This document shows positions 25,901-58,500 of a stretch of DNA of 64,000 bases, one piece after another. The notes under the pieces were generated by a model. The model searched no databases. It saw only the letters and a list, made by a program, of their open reading frames with translations, and was not told the origin of the DNA. The first letter of the stretch is position 1; each line of letters opens with the position of its first letter. The translations under genes and the position numbers were made by a program. Source of the DNA: Lingula anatina (lineage: Eukaryota; Brachiopoda; Lingulata; Lingulida; Lingulidae); the NCBI RefSeq assembly GCF_001039355.2, contig NW_019776079.1, positions 519,497-583,496 of the forward strand, written 5' to 3'.

Positions 25901-26455
25901 TCATGTGAATGGTCCCTTTAAGTAATTGAGTAAATATCCTAGAATATTTGATAGACAACATTTATATAATTACTTTATGGTTAACAAAAGCACAACTAAA
26001 TTATTTAATGATTTAAGCATCTTATCTACTTTTTATTTACCAGCACTTTCACAAGTTGATTCTAATTTCAATGACTGAGACTGTAATTTATGTTATCTGA
26101 TGTACTGTACTGCATAACAAAATAAATTTTCAATCATTAAGCCTATTACCAAATTTAGCACCTTGTACTTTACCAGTATTTGCAAAACCATCCCATGCTC
26201 TACCAGGACACTGTTTACAAGCTGCCTCAAACTTGAATGTCCCCTGCATTTATCAAAGAGCACTTTCAAATCTGTCAACTGAAGAAGCATTAAGGTTTCT
26301 ACTGATGAGGGCAACTTGGTTTCAGTGTCAATTGTTCTTTGAATATCCAGTAACCTTATCACCTGGTATCTTGTAATGCTCTGGACATCTTTTAAAAGCA
26401 GCTGGTATAATGCAGTCAATTCTTCCTGCGAGAAGGGCACAAATGGTTTATCCAT
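22912..26455 (-). CDS. LINS1: Lines homolog 1-like protein
   Basis: Homologue of the Drosophila Lines / human LINS1 family, with helical-repeat N- and C-terminal domains; human LINS1 is linked to cognitive development, while its molecular role is poorly defined. Exons: 26455-26174, 25274-25188, 25055-24275, 23940-23751, 23542-22912, all phase-consistent, about 657 residues (human 757). Recognition rests on the N-terminal VETLMLLQLTDLKVL, the small exon SRFLKSPDKYIRYAA, WCQLLQEIFIDQDDLMVEAM, CFLVYLVKYLKLVQHDW (typical of the C-terminal domain) and the end RMSVQNLIPFNVHPLLKLI. A Ser-rich, weakly conserved linker lies between these last two. The exon 1 donor is the least certain (GTAAAG chosen for phase), and a small extra exon in intron 1 cannot be excluded. 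Head to head with SSR2. Confidence 0.85.
25386..25916. mobile_element. Long-TIR MITE in LINS1 intron 1
   Basis: Terminal inverted repeats begin GGGACCATTCACATGAAAAA at 25386 and match the complement at 25916. Similarity continues inwards for about 150 bp with scattered differences, leaving a unique middle of roughly 220 bp. The flanks share only TTT, so the target duplication is at most 3 bp. No coding capacity. Confidence 0.85.
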
Positions 26456-26972
26456 TTGAAATGTAAGGGAAAATACATGTACATGTATAATTTGCTACGC
26501 ACAAATATTAATAAAAGTAATATACATGTACTAGTACTATGTAATTCGATTCCTTATAAAATATTACCATATACATTTACATGTTGAATGAGAGTTTGCC
26601 TCATCGTAGGGCCTTACACTGAGGCAAAAGCCTTGAAGAAGAGTGCTAGCATAAGTGATTGGCAACCTTGTAATTTTTTTCCATTTCTACAATAGCCTAC
26701 ATGCATGTACAGTGTATTTCACGAAACCCATGCGGTAGCACTCCTATTTCGTGCCAACGTACGTACCTCGAGAGTCATTTAATCTGCTCTTTTGTACAGC
26801 GCTCTTCTGACCAAATTAATCAAAGGATAAGGTAAAATATACGAGTAGGTAAGAACATGTTACTAAGCTTTACTGTGAGTTTACAAACAAGCACAACGTG
26901 CTTCCGGTTTGGTCTTCCCATAATTCTCTTCTAACCTCCTTTCACATCCGGCTTGAAGAGCACAAGGATAGC
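26456..26972. promoter_or_regulatory. Divergent LINS1/SSR2 promoter region
   Basis: 517 bp between start codons on opposite strands. CTTCCGG (26901-26907) is an ETS-type site 66 bp before the SSR2 ATG, and a C/T-rich stretch (26913-26945) follows. No TATA box is apparent. Confidence 0.5.
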
Positions 26973-29900
26973 ATGGTAAGTAAAGGGCTAAAGTATCATT
27001 AAAGTCAAACGTTTCGTTCATTGATGTAAATTTATGATCGTCCTTTTAGAAAGAATTTGTACTCATAAGTTAAATAATATCATATTTCAGCAAATTTTCA
27101 GAAATAAACCGAATTATTTTATGTTGAACAAGTCTGTGTTTAAGAAGCACTGCCGACGTGGCTATCGTTGGCTTAGTACACCGGCGAATGACCAATACAT
27201 CTTACAATCTCGGTTGTTCTTCTTAAAGATTGAGGGAGATTCTTGAGGATTAGAAATAAATATCATAACATTAGAACCATCACAAATGAAGCTAGAGCAT
27301 GCATCTCGTAATTCAAAATATAAATGAAAATATTACTGGTAAAAGAAAATAAATTTTGAATGTGATCCACAACTAGATAAACACTGTAGAGCTAGATAGT
27401 TTACTGTTAGACCTATAACTGGTTGACTTTGTACATTTTTAAAAACTTTGTTTAATACGATAAAACCTATACTGTTTGTTGAGCAAGTGGATAGGTATCA
27501 TAATGTAAAAACATTTATTTTATTTTTCAGATGAAGACCTTTCTAGTATTGAGTGTAGTGTGTCTGTTTTCCTTTGTGAACTCAGAAGATGGCAAACCAG
27601 CCAGGCTCCTGGCCTCTAAAACCATTTTAAACCAGTACCTGGTAGAGGGGAAGGACCTGACAGTTGAATACAATATTTACAATGTAGGAGAAAGGTAAGA
27701 TATTGTGTTGCTAATAATGTTTTGTAAAAATCCACAAGATAGTGAATGATAACAAATTTTCATATAATCTATGCATTTTTTGTTATTGATATTGTGCCTT
27801 TGTGATATTGGTATTAAAGGATGCAGGGTGATTTTTCTATGATACTTTATAGTTTGAGACAATAAATATACAATGAGGTCATGAATGCTGACCATGTTGT
27901 TGATCATTTCAGCACTGCAGTAGATGTCCAGCTGGTAGACATGGGTTTTCCACAAAGTGACTTTGAAACAGTAAGAGGTAGTCTCAGGGTCAAATGGGAA
28001 AGAATTGCACCGTATCCTTTTCTATTGTTTCTTATGTAAATCACAAGCCATATATACTTTGATAAGATTTTAATTTAGATAGTTGATATAAATTTTCAGG
28101 TATTATGATAAGGGGCATGTTAAGTAACCAACAGATGTGAAATAATTATGTTGCCAGATATGCAAGCACTAACAGTAGTGCATGGTTAACAAGATCCATC
28201 AATATTCATGTTAAATGGAGACAGTGCACAGTGTTTTCCAGCCTAGAAAGGAACCACTTAGCATTTCTGTGTGTGTGGGGGGGGGGGGCTCAGAAAAAAC
28301 AAACATATTATAATGTCTGTTTGTTTATTAATACTGAAAAGAATAGTTGAGTACTAAAGAGAGTACTTCAAATAATTTTCTTATATTGTTGAAAAGTTGG
28401 TTTGGAAGTGTTTGTCCTTAATTCCTGTGTTAAGAGGGACCAATGTCTCCCATGCAGCTATCCTCAGTCCTCTCAAGCCAGGCTACTTCAACTTCACAGC
28501 AGCAGAGGTCAGGTATCAGGGAAGTGAGGAAAACAGTGAAGTTCAGGTATGTTATACAGTATGGAAAAGATTTAGGTTTTTCAGCATTTAAAGGCCAACT
28601 CCATGGGATTTTCCTGGCAAAATGGATTTTCACAGAGAAATAAGCAATTTTCTTGTACTCGCGAATTATTTACTAGTATCTGTCTATCTCTGATCTTAGA
28701 TTTGAACCTTACTGAAAGTGACTGGCCAGTCATTATAACCAGCAACCATCTTCCTATATGCTCCTATGTAAATATCAGCATTAAGTACGCTTTAGAAAAA
28801 AATTTAAGGGGTTATATCATTATTAAGGTGTATGTAAGATTTTATTGGAAGCTGTGGATGGCAAAAATTATTATTTGAGGAATTTTCAAATCCATAAAGT
28901 ACCTTTTAAACATGGCTCTTCACTGGGTAAACAAAAATAAAAACTGAAGTGATAGTGGATTAGTTTGTGAATGTTTTTATTGGTAATTGGTATTAGTTCA
29001 TTTTTTCATTTATACTTTTGCACTTACATAACAGTTGCTGAATTCTTCCTATTTTCTAAGCTTCAACTCTTAAATACTGCCTCTGGCATTTTGCAGTTAT
29101 TTTTACATCTTTTTTTCTCCAGCTTACATACACAACAGCTCCAGGAGAGGAAGGAATTGTCAGTCGAAAGGATTATGATAGAAAGTTTTCCCCACATGTG
29201 GTAGGTTCAGTTAAGATGTATTATATTTCTTTTCTAGCAAATATTTTATCCTTATTTACTCACGCTCGGCTGTCACCTTGATTGGATAGTAAACAGTTGT
29301 CGTAAAATCGCTAAATGATATTAAAACCCGGTGCATAAAGTTGAAAACCACCTAGGACAACCTTAGACTGCCACATTAATCCAATACAATGCAAAAATAA
29401 ACTATAACAAGTGGTTAAAGCCTTCAAACCGAATGTCGTTAAGTCCCCATATACCTCCATAGAGACAATAAAATACAGTAAGCTTCTGAAACAAGAAAAA
29501 TCCAGTTCCAACATAAAAATCGAAATAAAATACTGCCGGGCATCGGAGCGGCCTAAAACTTGGCACGCTTACCGCTAATACTGCAGGCTACATCATCCCG
29601 TCGCTCGTTTGTAAATTCCGTGCATGGCATACGCACAATCAAACCGTATATCCAAATTCCACCTCTGATGTTTGAATTGGTCCTCTCTACAATCCAATTC
29701 AGGAAATGACGTAACCGCAGAGGTCGCATTGTCCAATGGCATGGCTTCTTTTTCGTAATGGTAGGTTAGAGAGGACCAATTCAAACATCAGAGGTGGAAT
29801 TTGGATATACGGTTTGATTGTGCGTATGCCATGCACGGAATTTACAAACGAGCGACGGGATGATGTAGCCTGCAGTATTAGCGGTAAGCGTGCCAAGTTT

Positions 29901-30417
29901 TAGGCCGCTCCGATGCCCGGCAGTATTTTATTTCGATTATTATGTTGGAACTGGATTTTTCTTGTTTCAGAAGCTTACTATATTTTATTGTCTCTATGGA
30001 GGTATATGGGGACTTTACGACATTCGGTTTGAAGGCTTTAACCACTTGTTATAGTTTATTTTTGCATTGTATTGGATTAATGTGGCAGTCTGAGGTTGTC
30101 CTAGGTGGTTTTCAACTTTATGCACCGGGTTTTAATATCATTTAGCGATTTTACGACAACCGTTTACTATCCAATCAAGGTGACAGCCGAGCGTGTATTT
30201 ACTAAATCAAGTCCATGTTTTTAGGCATTACAAATTGTGTGTTAAAATAAAGTTTATTGTGCATATAATGTGTGCAATCAAAATTTAATGATATTTTAAT
30301 GCCTTTTAGATTGATTGGGTGACATTTGCCATCATGACCCTGCCATCAATAGGATTCCCATTCATGTTGTGGTACAGCAGCAAGTCCAAATATGACACTA
30401 AGCCCAAGAAGAACTAG
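26973..30417 (+). CDS. SSR2: Translocon-associated protein subunit beta (TRAP-beta)
   Basis: TRAP-beta is a single-pass ER membrane subunit of the TRAP complex beside the Sec61 translocon. Exons: 26973-26975 (ATG only), 27531-27694, 27913-28011, 28435-28546, 29123-29200, 30310-30417. The first ATG joins directly to a second ATG at the start of exon 2, so either may be used. The product has a signal peptide ([18 protein letters not shown]), [48 protein letters not shown] (with an N-glycosylation site N-V-S), [13 protein letters not shown], then the membrane span [15 protein letters not shown] and a basic cytosolic tail ending KPKKN. Length is about 185 residues, as expected. AATAAA lies at 30506-30511. 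Intron 5 carries the foldback element. Confidence 0.97.
29261..30195. mobile_element. 935-bp foldback element with 429-bp arms
   Basis: Left arm 29261-29689 and right arm 29767-30195 are inverted copies of equal length, with only a handful of mismatches seen by eye (more than 98% identity), around a 77-bp spacer. Ends read CACGCTCGGCTGTCACC. An exact 8-bp target duplication, TATTTACT, flanks it (29253-29260 and 30196-30203). No transposase is encoded. The 8-bp duplication fits hAT, P or Merlin-like mobilisation. It sits in SSR2 intron 5 and would fold into a very long hairpin in the pre-mRNA. Confidence 0.95.
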
Positions 30418-31656
30418 ACCCACCATTTTAATATGCAATGTTCATAATTCCATAGAACAATTTCATTTTTTTTATAAAACCATGTCCACTATGATGTAAG
30501 AGAAAAATAAACTTGAAATACACAAATCTGTTTGTATTGTATTTATGAAAAAAAAAAATCTTTGCATTCACATTTTCTTACAATCATTTAATGTACTCTA
30601 TACATTTCACAAATCTCACATGATAGAAAAATAAAGGAAATAAGAACTTCTCTGGGTTGCATTGTTTATTCAGAAATATATTACATTATTTTCATTCAAG
30701 TTTGCTACCAGTTATTTTCATTGACAATAAAAAGAGAATTTACAGAGTTCGTACACTACCTGGAATAATCATGGATATTTATTTTGAAATTTCCAGGTCC
30801 TGGAAAACCTGGAGAAATAGGTGTTTTATTTTTAATAAATGTAAAATTACACCTGGAAAACACATTAAATTTGATAAAATTTCACGATCGCTATCGTAAA
30901 TACTAGTTCATGCTCGGTTTATTTATAATTTTGGTTTTCCCTCATGACCGCTAGTTGTCTCATGTGTGATCGGCATGTTTCGGCAATAGTCAAACTACAA
31001 ATTTATTTGAATAATTAAAATGTTTTATAGAAAATTTTGTGTTTTCTTTTAGGCTTAATAAAATATGACTGTATTATGATCTCAAACTTGATACTCCCTT
31101 TCATGAAATATAACTTACAGCCTCAAATATTAGAAAGTTTTTACACCTGGAAATTTAAAAATAATCCTGGAAAAATCCTGAAATTTTGTTGAACCTTATG
31201 AGTACAAACCCTGAATTTATGAAGCATTTGCTACAATTATATTCTAATGTTGTAAATGTCTGATTTTTTTTATCACATCACCAGTTCTTTTTTCCTTCAT
31301 TTCTTTTGGATTTAAAGTGTTTTCAAGCTTGGATTACCTTATATCGAACTGAAGGTAAAAGTATGGTGCAGTTAGCTCCTCTTCCCAATAAAAGAGGTCA
31401 GCACCTTTCATTCAATCACAAGCATTTATTGTAGGGTTATTGATTTGATTTTCTGCCATCATTTTCATTCACTGATGGAAAAGTTGTAAGCCGTGATTTT
31501 TGCATATTTCTTTTTTCTCCCAACAGAAAATGTCTACTTCATATCTAGTGTTGTATCCTAATACCATAAATGTCCTGATTTGTTATGGACATTGCACTGC
31601 CTCAAATACATATTACCATGAGCATAACTTGACAGCATTCTATTTAGTGTCGGCAT
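30418..31656. other. Convergent 3' region between SSR2 and HSD17B4
   Basis: No gene. It holds the SSR2 3' UTR (polyadenylation signal 30506-30511), a MITE at 30743-31213 and the HSD17B4 3' flank. Minus-strand AATAAA candidates include plus TTTATT near 31424. Confidence 0.6.
30743..31213. mobile_element. 471-bp MITE with 6-bp target duplication
   Basis: The ends are CAGAGTTCGTAC and, on the other strand, CAGGGTTTGTAC, and the interior near both ends repeats CCTGGAAA-type words. AATTTA flanks it on both sides (30737-30742, 31214-31219). The CAG-start ends resemble hAT elements; a 6-bp duplication is shorter than the usual 8. No open frame. Confidence 0.75.
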
Positions 31657-52617
<20,961 letters not shown>

Positions 52618-52711
52618 GCTTGTTCTACTTAGGATGACCTATATTTGAAATGCAATTTGATTGGATGATCGGTGTTTACTTTTCAGCCACGCCACTTCCG
52701 GAAGCTGCAGC
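52618..52711. promoter_or_regulatory. 94-bp divergent HSD17B4/MYDGF promoter
   Basis: Only 94 bp separate the two start codons (103 bp in the second copy, 54544-54646). The gap carries an inverted CCAAT box (ATTGG, 52660-52664) and the ETS palindrome CTTCCGGAAG (52695-52704; 54630-54639 in the second copy) directly before the MYDGF ATG. The transcripts must have very short 5' UTRs or overlap. Confidence 0.7.
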
Positions 52712-52849
52712 ATGTGGACTGAAAATGTTGTGTTGACTTTGACGTTTTTCGTCTCTTTCTGGTCTGTTGGTCTAAACGAAGAACTGCCTAAAGTGATAAA
52801 TTTTGATGTTAAACCGGGCGGGAAGCCACAAATATTTGAAGAGAGCTGG
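52712..52849 (+). other. MYDGF: MYDGF exon 1, first (allelic) copy
   Basis: A 46-codon exon starting MWTENVVLTLTFFVSF and ending EESW before a GTGAGT donor. It differs from the copy at 54647-54784 by Leu/Phe at residue 8 and silent changes. No further MYDGF exon follows before the contig ends at 53857, so it is read as the other allele's exon, not a separate gene. Confidence 0.9.
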
Positions 52850-53373
52850 GTGAGTGAGGTCTTAGTTTTAACTTAAAAGTGCCAGCATTACACTCAGGAC
52901 TTCATATTTCAATGTGGCTTTTTTTTTTTCAATAAAACAATTGGAATAAAAAGAAACCTCAAGTATGGATTAAATTGCCTGGTGTGAGCCTCCTTCATTT
53001 ACATATCCTGTAAATATGTCGTCCACAACATTTAAGATACCAACTTAGGTTTGATGTATGAAAGTACTACAGAGTTCAGAAAAAGCAGTTCTAATTAAAC
53101 CTAATTGCATAGTGAATTAGACCATTGACAATGTAAAGGATTAAAGCAAAATGGTAATCATAATTGTGTCGCATGAGATTGTTTATGATTATTCCTGGTA
53201 ATTCCCATTGAAACTGAATAAAAAGTTAGGAAACAAACAACATGCATGTAACTCAGATTAGAGCCATGCAGTTACCTGTCAAGCAACAAAAGCTGCTTTG
53301 TGTATTGCTTTGATAACTGCTATATTTTTACTATCAGTACCAGGTGAATATTATTTTTGGCAGTTGCCCTGAC

Positions 53374-53546
53374 GGGGCCGTAGCGATAGTCCGAAGGTTC
53401 AATAGTCCGAAGGTTCATTGGTCCGAATGTTCACTATAGAACCTTCGGACCAATGAACCCTTGATTAAAAAATCGATGAAAATGTTACCACTTTTCGGAC
53501 CAATGAACCTTCGGACCAATGAACCTTCGGACTATCGAGATGCCCC
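53374..53546. mobile_element. 173-bp MITE, present in one copy only
   Basis: Ends GGGGC, then subterminal inverted CGATAGTCCGAAGGTTC; the interior repeats GGTCCGAA-type words in both directions. TGCCCTGAC flanks both sides (53365-53373, 53547-53555), a 9-bp duplication, or 8 bp if the T is chance. The matching place in the other copy (around 55257-55265) has a single TGCCCTGAC and no element: a clean empty site. Confidence 0.92.
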
Positions 53547-53921
53547 TGCCCTGACACTGGTCATCTTTCTCTTCTCCCAAACTCCTATCATGAATTAATT
53601 TCACCCCCTCTCCAACATTTTTTTCAGCCACATCCCCACCCTCAAACTGCTTCACCACCATCTATGAGCATGTCATCTTCCCCAGTTTGCCTTTCTCCTC
53701 TATCCTTAAACCCTAGAACAGAATCATTTTCAGTCTTGCCCTTAATTCCTTCAGTCTCATCCCCAACACCTACTCCTTTCACCTTACCATCAGGTCCAAG
53801 GGCACCTTTCTTTTCACACCAATCACCCTACATAGTATCACACATGACCCATTCTGNTAATTAACAGAGGAGGAAATAGTAATGCAGTAAGGGAAAAGGT
53901 GATCCTTGCATCCGTTTTTGA

Positions 53922-55571
53922 CCTTTCGTACTACATGTATTACATGGTGTACATGCCAAGTACTACCCCGGTAGCTAGTACAGTATAAATACCTACAGGT
54001 GCATATACTATGTAGCATCTTAGGTCAAAAACTGTAGCAAAGATGACCCAATGTAAGTGGAAGTTGAAGATGATATCATGTAAATCTGCCATAACATTCA
54101 AACTCTATCCATAACATAAACAGGACTGCTGGAGGCTGATTACCCTATTAAAATCTACATTTTCCTTTTAATTAAATTTGTCCAACTTTATGAAGGTATT
54201 TATGGTATTTCTTTTCTTTATCCAGAGAAAATTGTGTTTTTCAACGTTAACAAAAATTTACAATATGCAATCGCCAATGTTAAATTGTAGAAAAATGAAG
54301 TCAAAATGTAGAGACATTTATCTTATGCTAGTATTGCACTTTGACCTCCCTGTCAAAGAACAATCAACATAAGATCTGATGTTTTCAGCAAAAATAAAAA
54401 TAATATTCCGTTTTACTTACACATCTACATCTTCACATGAAACTAGTCGCATCACTAGAAAAAGAAATTAATGTCAAATTACCTGAGCCAGCACCCGTAA
54501 CAAGCACCACTCGGCCATCAAACCTCAAGCTGTCGTCAGCCATGCTTGTGGATATTGTTCTACTTAGGATGACCTATATTTGAAATGCAATTTGATTGGA
54601 TGATCGGTGTTTACTTTTCAGCCACGCCACTTCCGGAAGCTGCAGCATGTGGACTGAAAATGTTGTGTTCACTTTGACGTTTTTCGTCTCTTTCTGGTCT
54701 GTTGGTCTAAACGAAGAACTGCCTAAAGTGATAAATTTTGATGTTAAACCGGGCGGGAAGCCACAAATATTTGAAGAAAGCTGGGTGAGTGAGGTCTTAG
54801 TTTTAACTTAAAAGTGCCAGCATTACACTCAGGACTTCATATTTTTTTTTTTCAATAAAACAATTGGAATAAAAAGAAACCTCAAGTATGGATTAAATTG
54901 CCTGGTGTGAGCCTCCTTCATTTGCATATCCTGTAAATATGTCGTCCACAACATTTAAGATACCAACTTAGGTTTGATGTATGAAAGTACTACAGAGTTC
55001 AGAAAAAGCAGTTCTAATTAAACCTAATTGCATAGTGAATTAGACCATTGTATAATTGTGTCGCATGAGATTGTTTATGATTATTCCTGGTAATTCCCAT
55101 TGAAACTGAATAAAAAATTAGGAAACAAACAACATGTATGTAACTCAGATTAGAGCCATGCAGTTACCTGTCAAGCAACAAAAGCTGCTTTGTGTATTGC
55201 TTTGATAACTGCTATATTTTTACTATCAGTACCAGGTGAATATTATTTTTGGCAGTTGCCCTGACACTGGTCATCTTTCTCTTCTCCCAAACTCCTATCA
55301 TGAATTAATTTCACCCCCTCTCCAACATTTCTTTCCGCCACATCCCCACCCTCAAACTGCTTCACCACCAGCTATGAGCATGTCATCTTCCCCAGTTTGC
55401 CTTTCTCCTCTATCCTTAAACCCTAGAACAGAATCATTTTCAGTCTTGCCCTTAATTCCTTCAGTCTCATCCCCAACACCTTCTCCTTTCACCTTACCAT
55501 CAGGTCCAAGAGCACCTTTCTTTTCACACCAATCACCCTACATACATGTAGTATCACACATGACCCATTCT
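53922..55571. other. Overlap with the previous contig (second copy)
   Basis: Second copy of 51983-53856, at the start of the contig that runs to the window end. It continues into the rest of MYDGF, so this copy belongs to the complete MYDGF gene. The first 64 bases after the N (53858-53921) have no match in the other copy. Confidence 0.92.
54483..54543 (-). other. HSD17B4: HSD17B4 exon 1, second (allelic) copy
   Basis: Same 61-bp exon, MADDSLRFDGRVVLVTGAG, with the same GTAATT donor as 52617-52557. Only silent differences are seen. No second set of downstream exons belongs to it. Confidence 0.92.
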
Positions 55572-58500
55572 GCTTCCTCTGTACCCTGAGATTCCTCCAC
55601 CACCACCACAGGAGCGGATTCAGATATATTTTTTGACAGTCTTCCAAATTATCTTTGTTGATCCGTTCTTCATTTTTGACCGTCTTCTGACAGAAAAAAA
55701 TAGATACCCATCAATGTAAACTTGAAAATCTTCCGGAAGACCCAGAAGACGGCCTAAATCCACCCCTGCACCACCACCACATGGGTTTTTCCCCACACCC
55801 TTTCTCTTCTTTAAACCCAGGACATACCCATACATACTGCTAACATCAGAGTGGTGAAGGAAGTTATCAATTTAAGCACAATATATTGCTCTGCCAAGCT
55901 GTAAGTCAAATGAACAGTATCCACTCTTACTAGTCTGCAATATGCAATGCCTGTAAAATCTGACCAATTGCCCTGGACTAACAATGTTATTCTGCATTTA
56001 TACCATACAGAAAAAATATGCTGGCATGTTGAGACACATACAATTTCATACAGTACAAAGCAATTACATTGATAACATGTATTAGCTAACATGCATACCT
56101 TTAAATGTCACCCTTTTATAAACAATGAGAACCACTACTTGTTTTAGACAGTTATTAATAAGGCAGTATGATTTGATGGAGAATGATTTTAATTTGTATT
56201 TCAGGGTGAATTTATTTGTACTTTTGCATATTCCTGTCAAGGAGGCACTAAAGAGGTAATTTTTTATTTCGCAATTCTGTTTTTTTTTATCAGCCTTTTT
56301 CTTCAGCAAAAGGCATACCCATCCCATGAAGCATCACACTTGTATGTGCAGTCAAAACTGTTCTCTTTTATGTCACAACTGTCACATTCAGAATTTTATC
56401 CATCCAGTTTGCAACAGTTTATCCAATAAGTTAGAATGTAAATCTCACAACTGACACATTCATAGTACTAGCATTAGAATAGTGTTTCATTACCTACTGT
56501 AACCAAAACAAAAAAAGCACTCTCTTAGATAATGTTTTTAATTTAGAAGTAGCACTTACTTGGCTTTCTGTTTTAAGAAAAGGTTTGTTTGGATGAATTC
56601 ATAAATCAAAACTAGTTTTAAATATTATTTTTTTTGCCAGTCATGGGTGATGACTTTAGAGAAATCCTCTGACAAAACCTCCCTTTCCTGTTCTGTGGAA
56701 AGACCCTCTGCAACATCATACCTTTTCTTTGAAAAATTCAACTTGCATATCTCTGGAGGAAAAGTTACATCTGGAGAAGCTTTTGTGAGTAGAAGCTTTT
56801 TTTCTAATAAAATATGCATTTAAAACGGAGTAGAAGTTGTACTACTACTATTATTATTTCATTATTATATGAGGAAAGGGTAAATGTTGTAGGCCTACAT
56901 CTGACATGTAAATATTAGTGTACTGTTTTTTTTTGTTTTTTTTTCAATGAAATTGAGGTATCTTTCCACTAAAGTATGTTTACTTCAGCAAATCACACTT
57001 AAGCAAATCTGCAAGAAAGAAATAACTTTATTAACATGTTTTTCATTTTCTAGTGCAATTGCACAGTGCAAAGTTAATCATTTTCAATCTATGAAAAATT
57101 GTAACTGCAATTTTGTGAAATTATTGAGAAGAAATGATTTTGCTGTATTTGGGTTTTGTTTTGTTTTATTCCTTATTGATTTCTTTGTGTTTCCAGGGTA
57201 ATGGCAAAGTGCCACTGAGACCAGGGGAGTTGGAAGTCAACACTCAAAAAAATGAAGGTAACCCTTTTGCTTTAAAGTGTTATTTGGACCCCCAAATGAG
57301 TCTGTAGTTAAATGTGTAATTTCTCATTTTTCATGTTTGTGAATTGAACTTTGATTTAGTACTTGAAACATTGATAAGGGTTTAGAATGCCATTGCATTG
57401 TATAAATACAACTCTTGTTAAAAACAACGCACAAAGCTTCAGTAAAATGTAATTTGCAGAATTTTCACAAGTAAACAAAAAATTCATTTTTCACAGAAAA
57501 AAATGTTTTCATTTTAAATAAATATTGAAATCCCTTTCTCATTATTCTTTCTTATTGCATTTATGATATTTTTGATGAACCAAAGCAAAACTGTAGTTAA
57601 TGTAATCCAACTTAAATCTCCCAATCGATGGAAGCACAAATTGGACAACCTAACTTACGTTATTATGTCTTCTGCAGATGGGATGTATTTTACTACACAA
57701 TTTAAAGTAGATTTTGCTAAATGACTGATTCTGCTTTATGTTTATCTGAGGTTAGCTGTGTTATAAAATTTTAGTAAATGTTAGTCTGCTGTGGTAGTGA
57801 AGACCACACAAACAGACTGGTGCAGCCTCAGATTTAAGTAAAGTTGAAATGAAGTAATCATTAATGGAAGTAGAGTATGGATTTAAATTTTTCCAACATG
57901 TCTGTGCATCATCTCTGTGTGTTATGTTATTCAACCCCATTAGGAAAATAAAGATAACAGATGTTAAAACAGCACTTAGTCCATCAGTACGTATAAGCCT
58001 GTCTTTTAACCTTATCCTGCACCCTCTGTTACCTAATTGTAGGTCTCAGGTTTATATAGGTATTAGGATGTTTTTCCAATGTCTTCTGAATCAGTAAAAG
58101 AAAGAAAAAAAGACAAGATGAAAACTGTTCATAACTATACAACTCAGGTGCTAACTTATAAATTCTGCTTAATTAACAAGTAAAGAAAAAGACTATTTCT
58201 CCCATTCAAGTGATGAAAACTAAAAAAAAATGGTGGTTCATGTGTTTTTATTTTCCAGGCAGTGTATTCACTTTTGGTATTAGTAAGTTTTGAATATAAA
58301 TTTTGAGATTTGTTGGTGTAGACTAGAGTCCTCTTCCTTTCCAATGAAGTGTTAAACAGTTATGACAGTTCTATGTGACGATTTAATGATTGTATAAGAA
58401 ATCATATTTGACCAAGGATCCTTTATTTGAAATGGTTAATGGATGACATGGATTCCTTGATCCAGTGATAGTTTGAGTGTTCTTAATTTCATCTTGGGTA

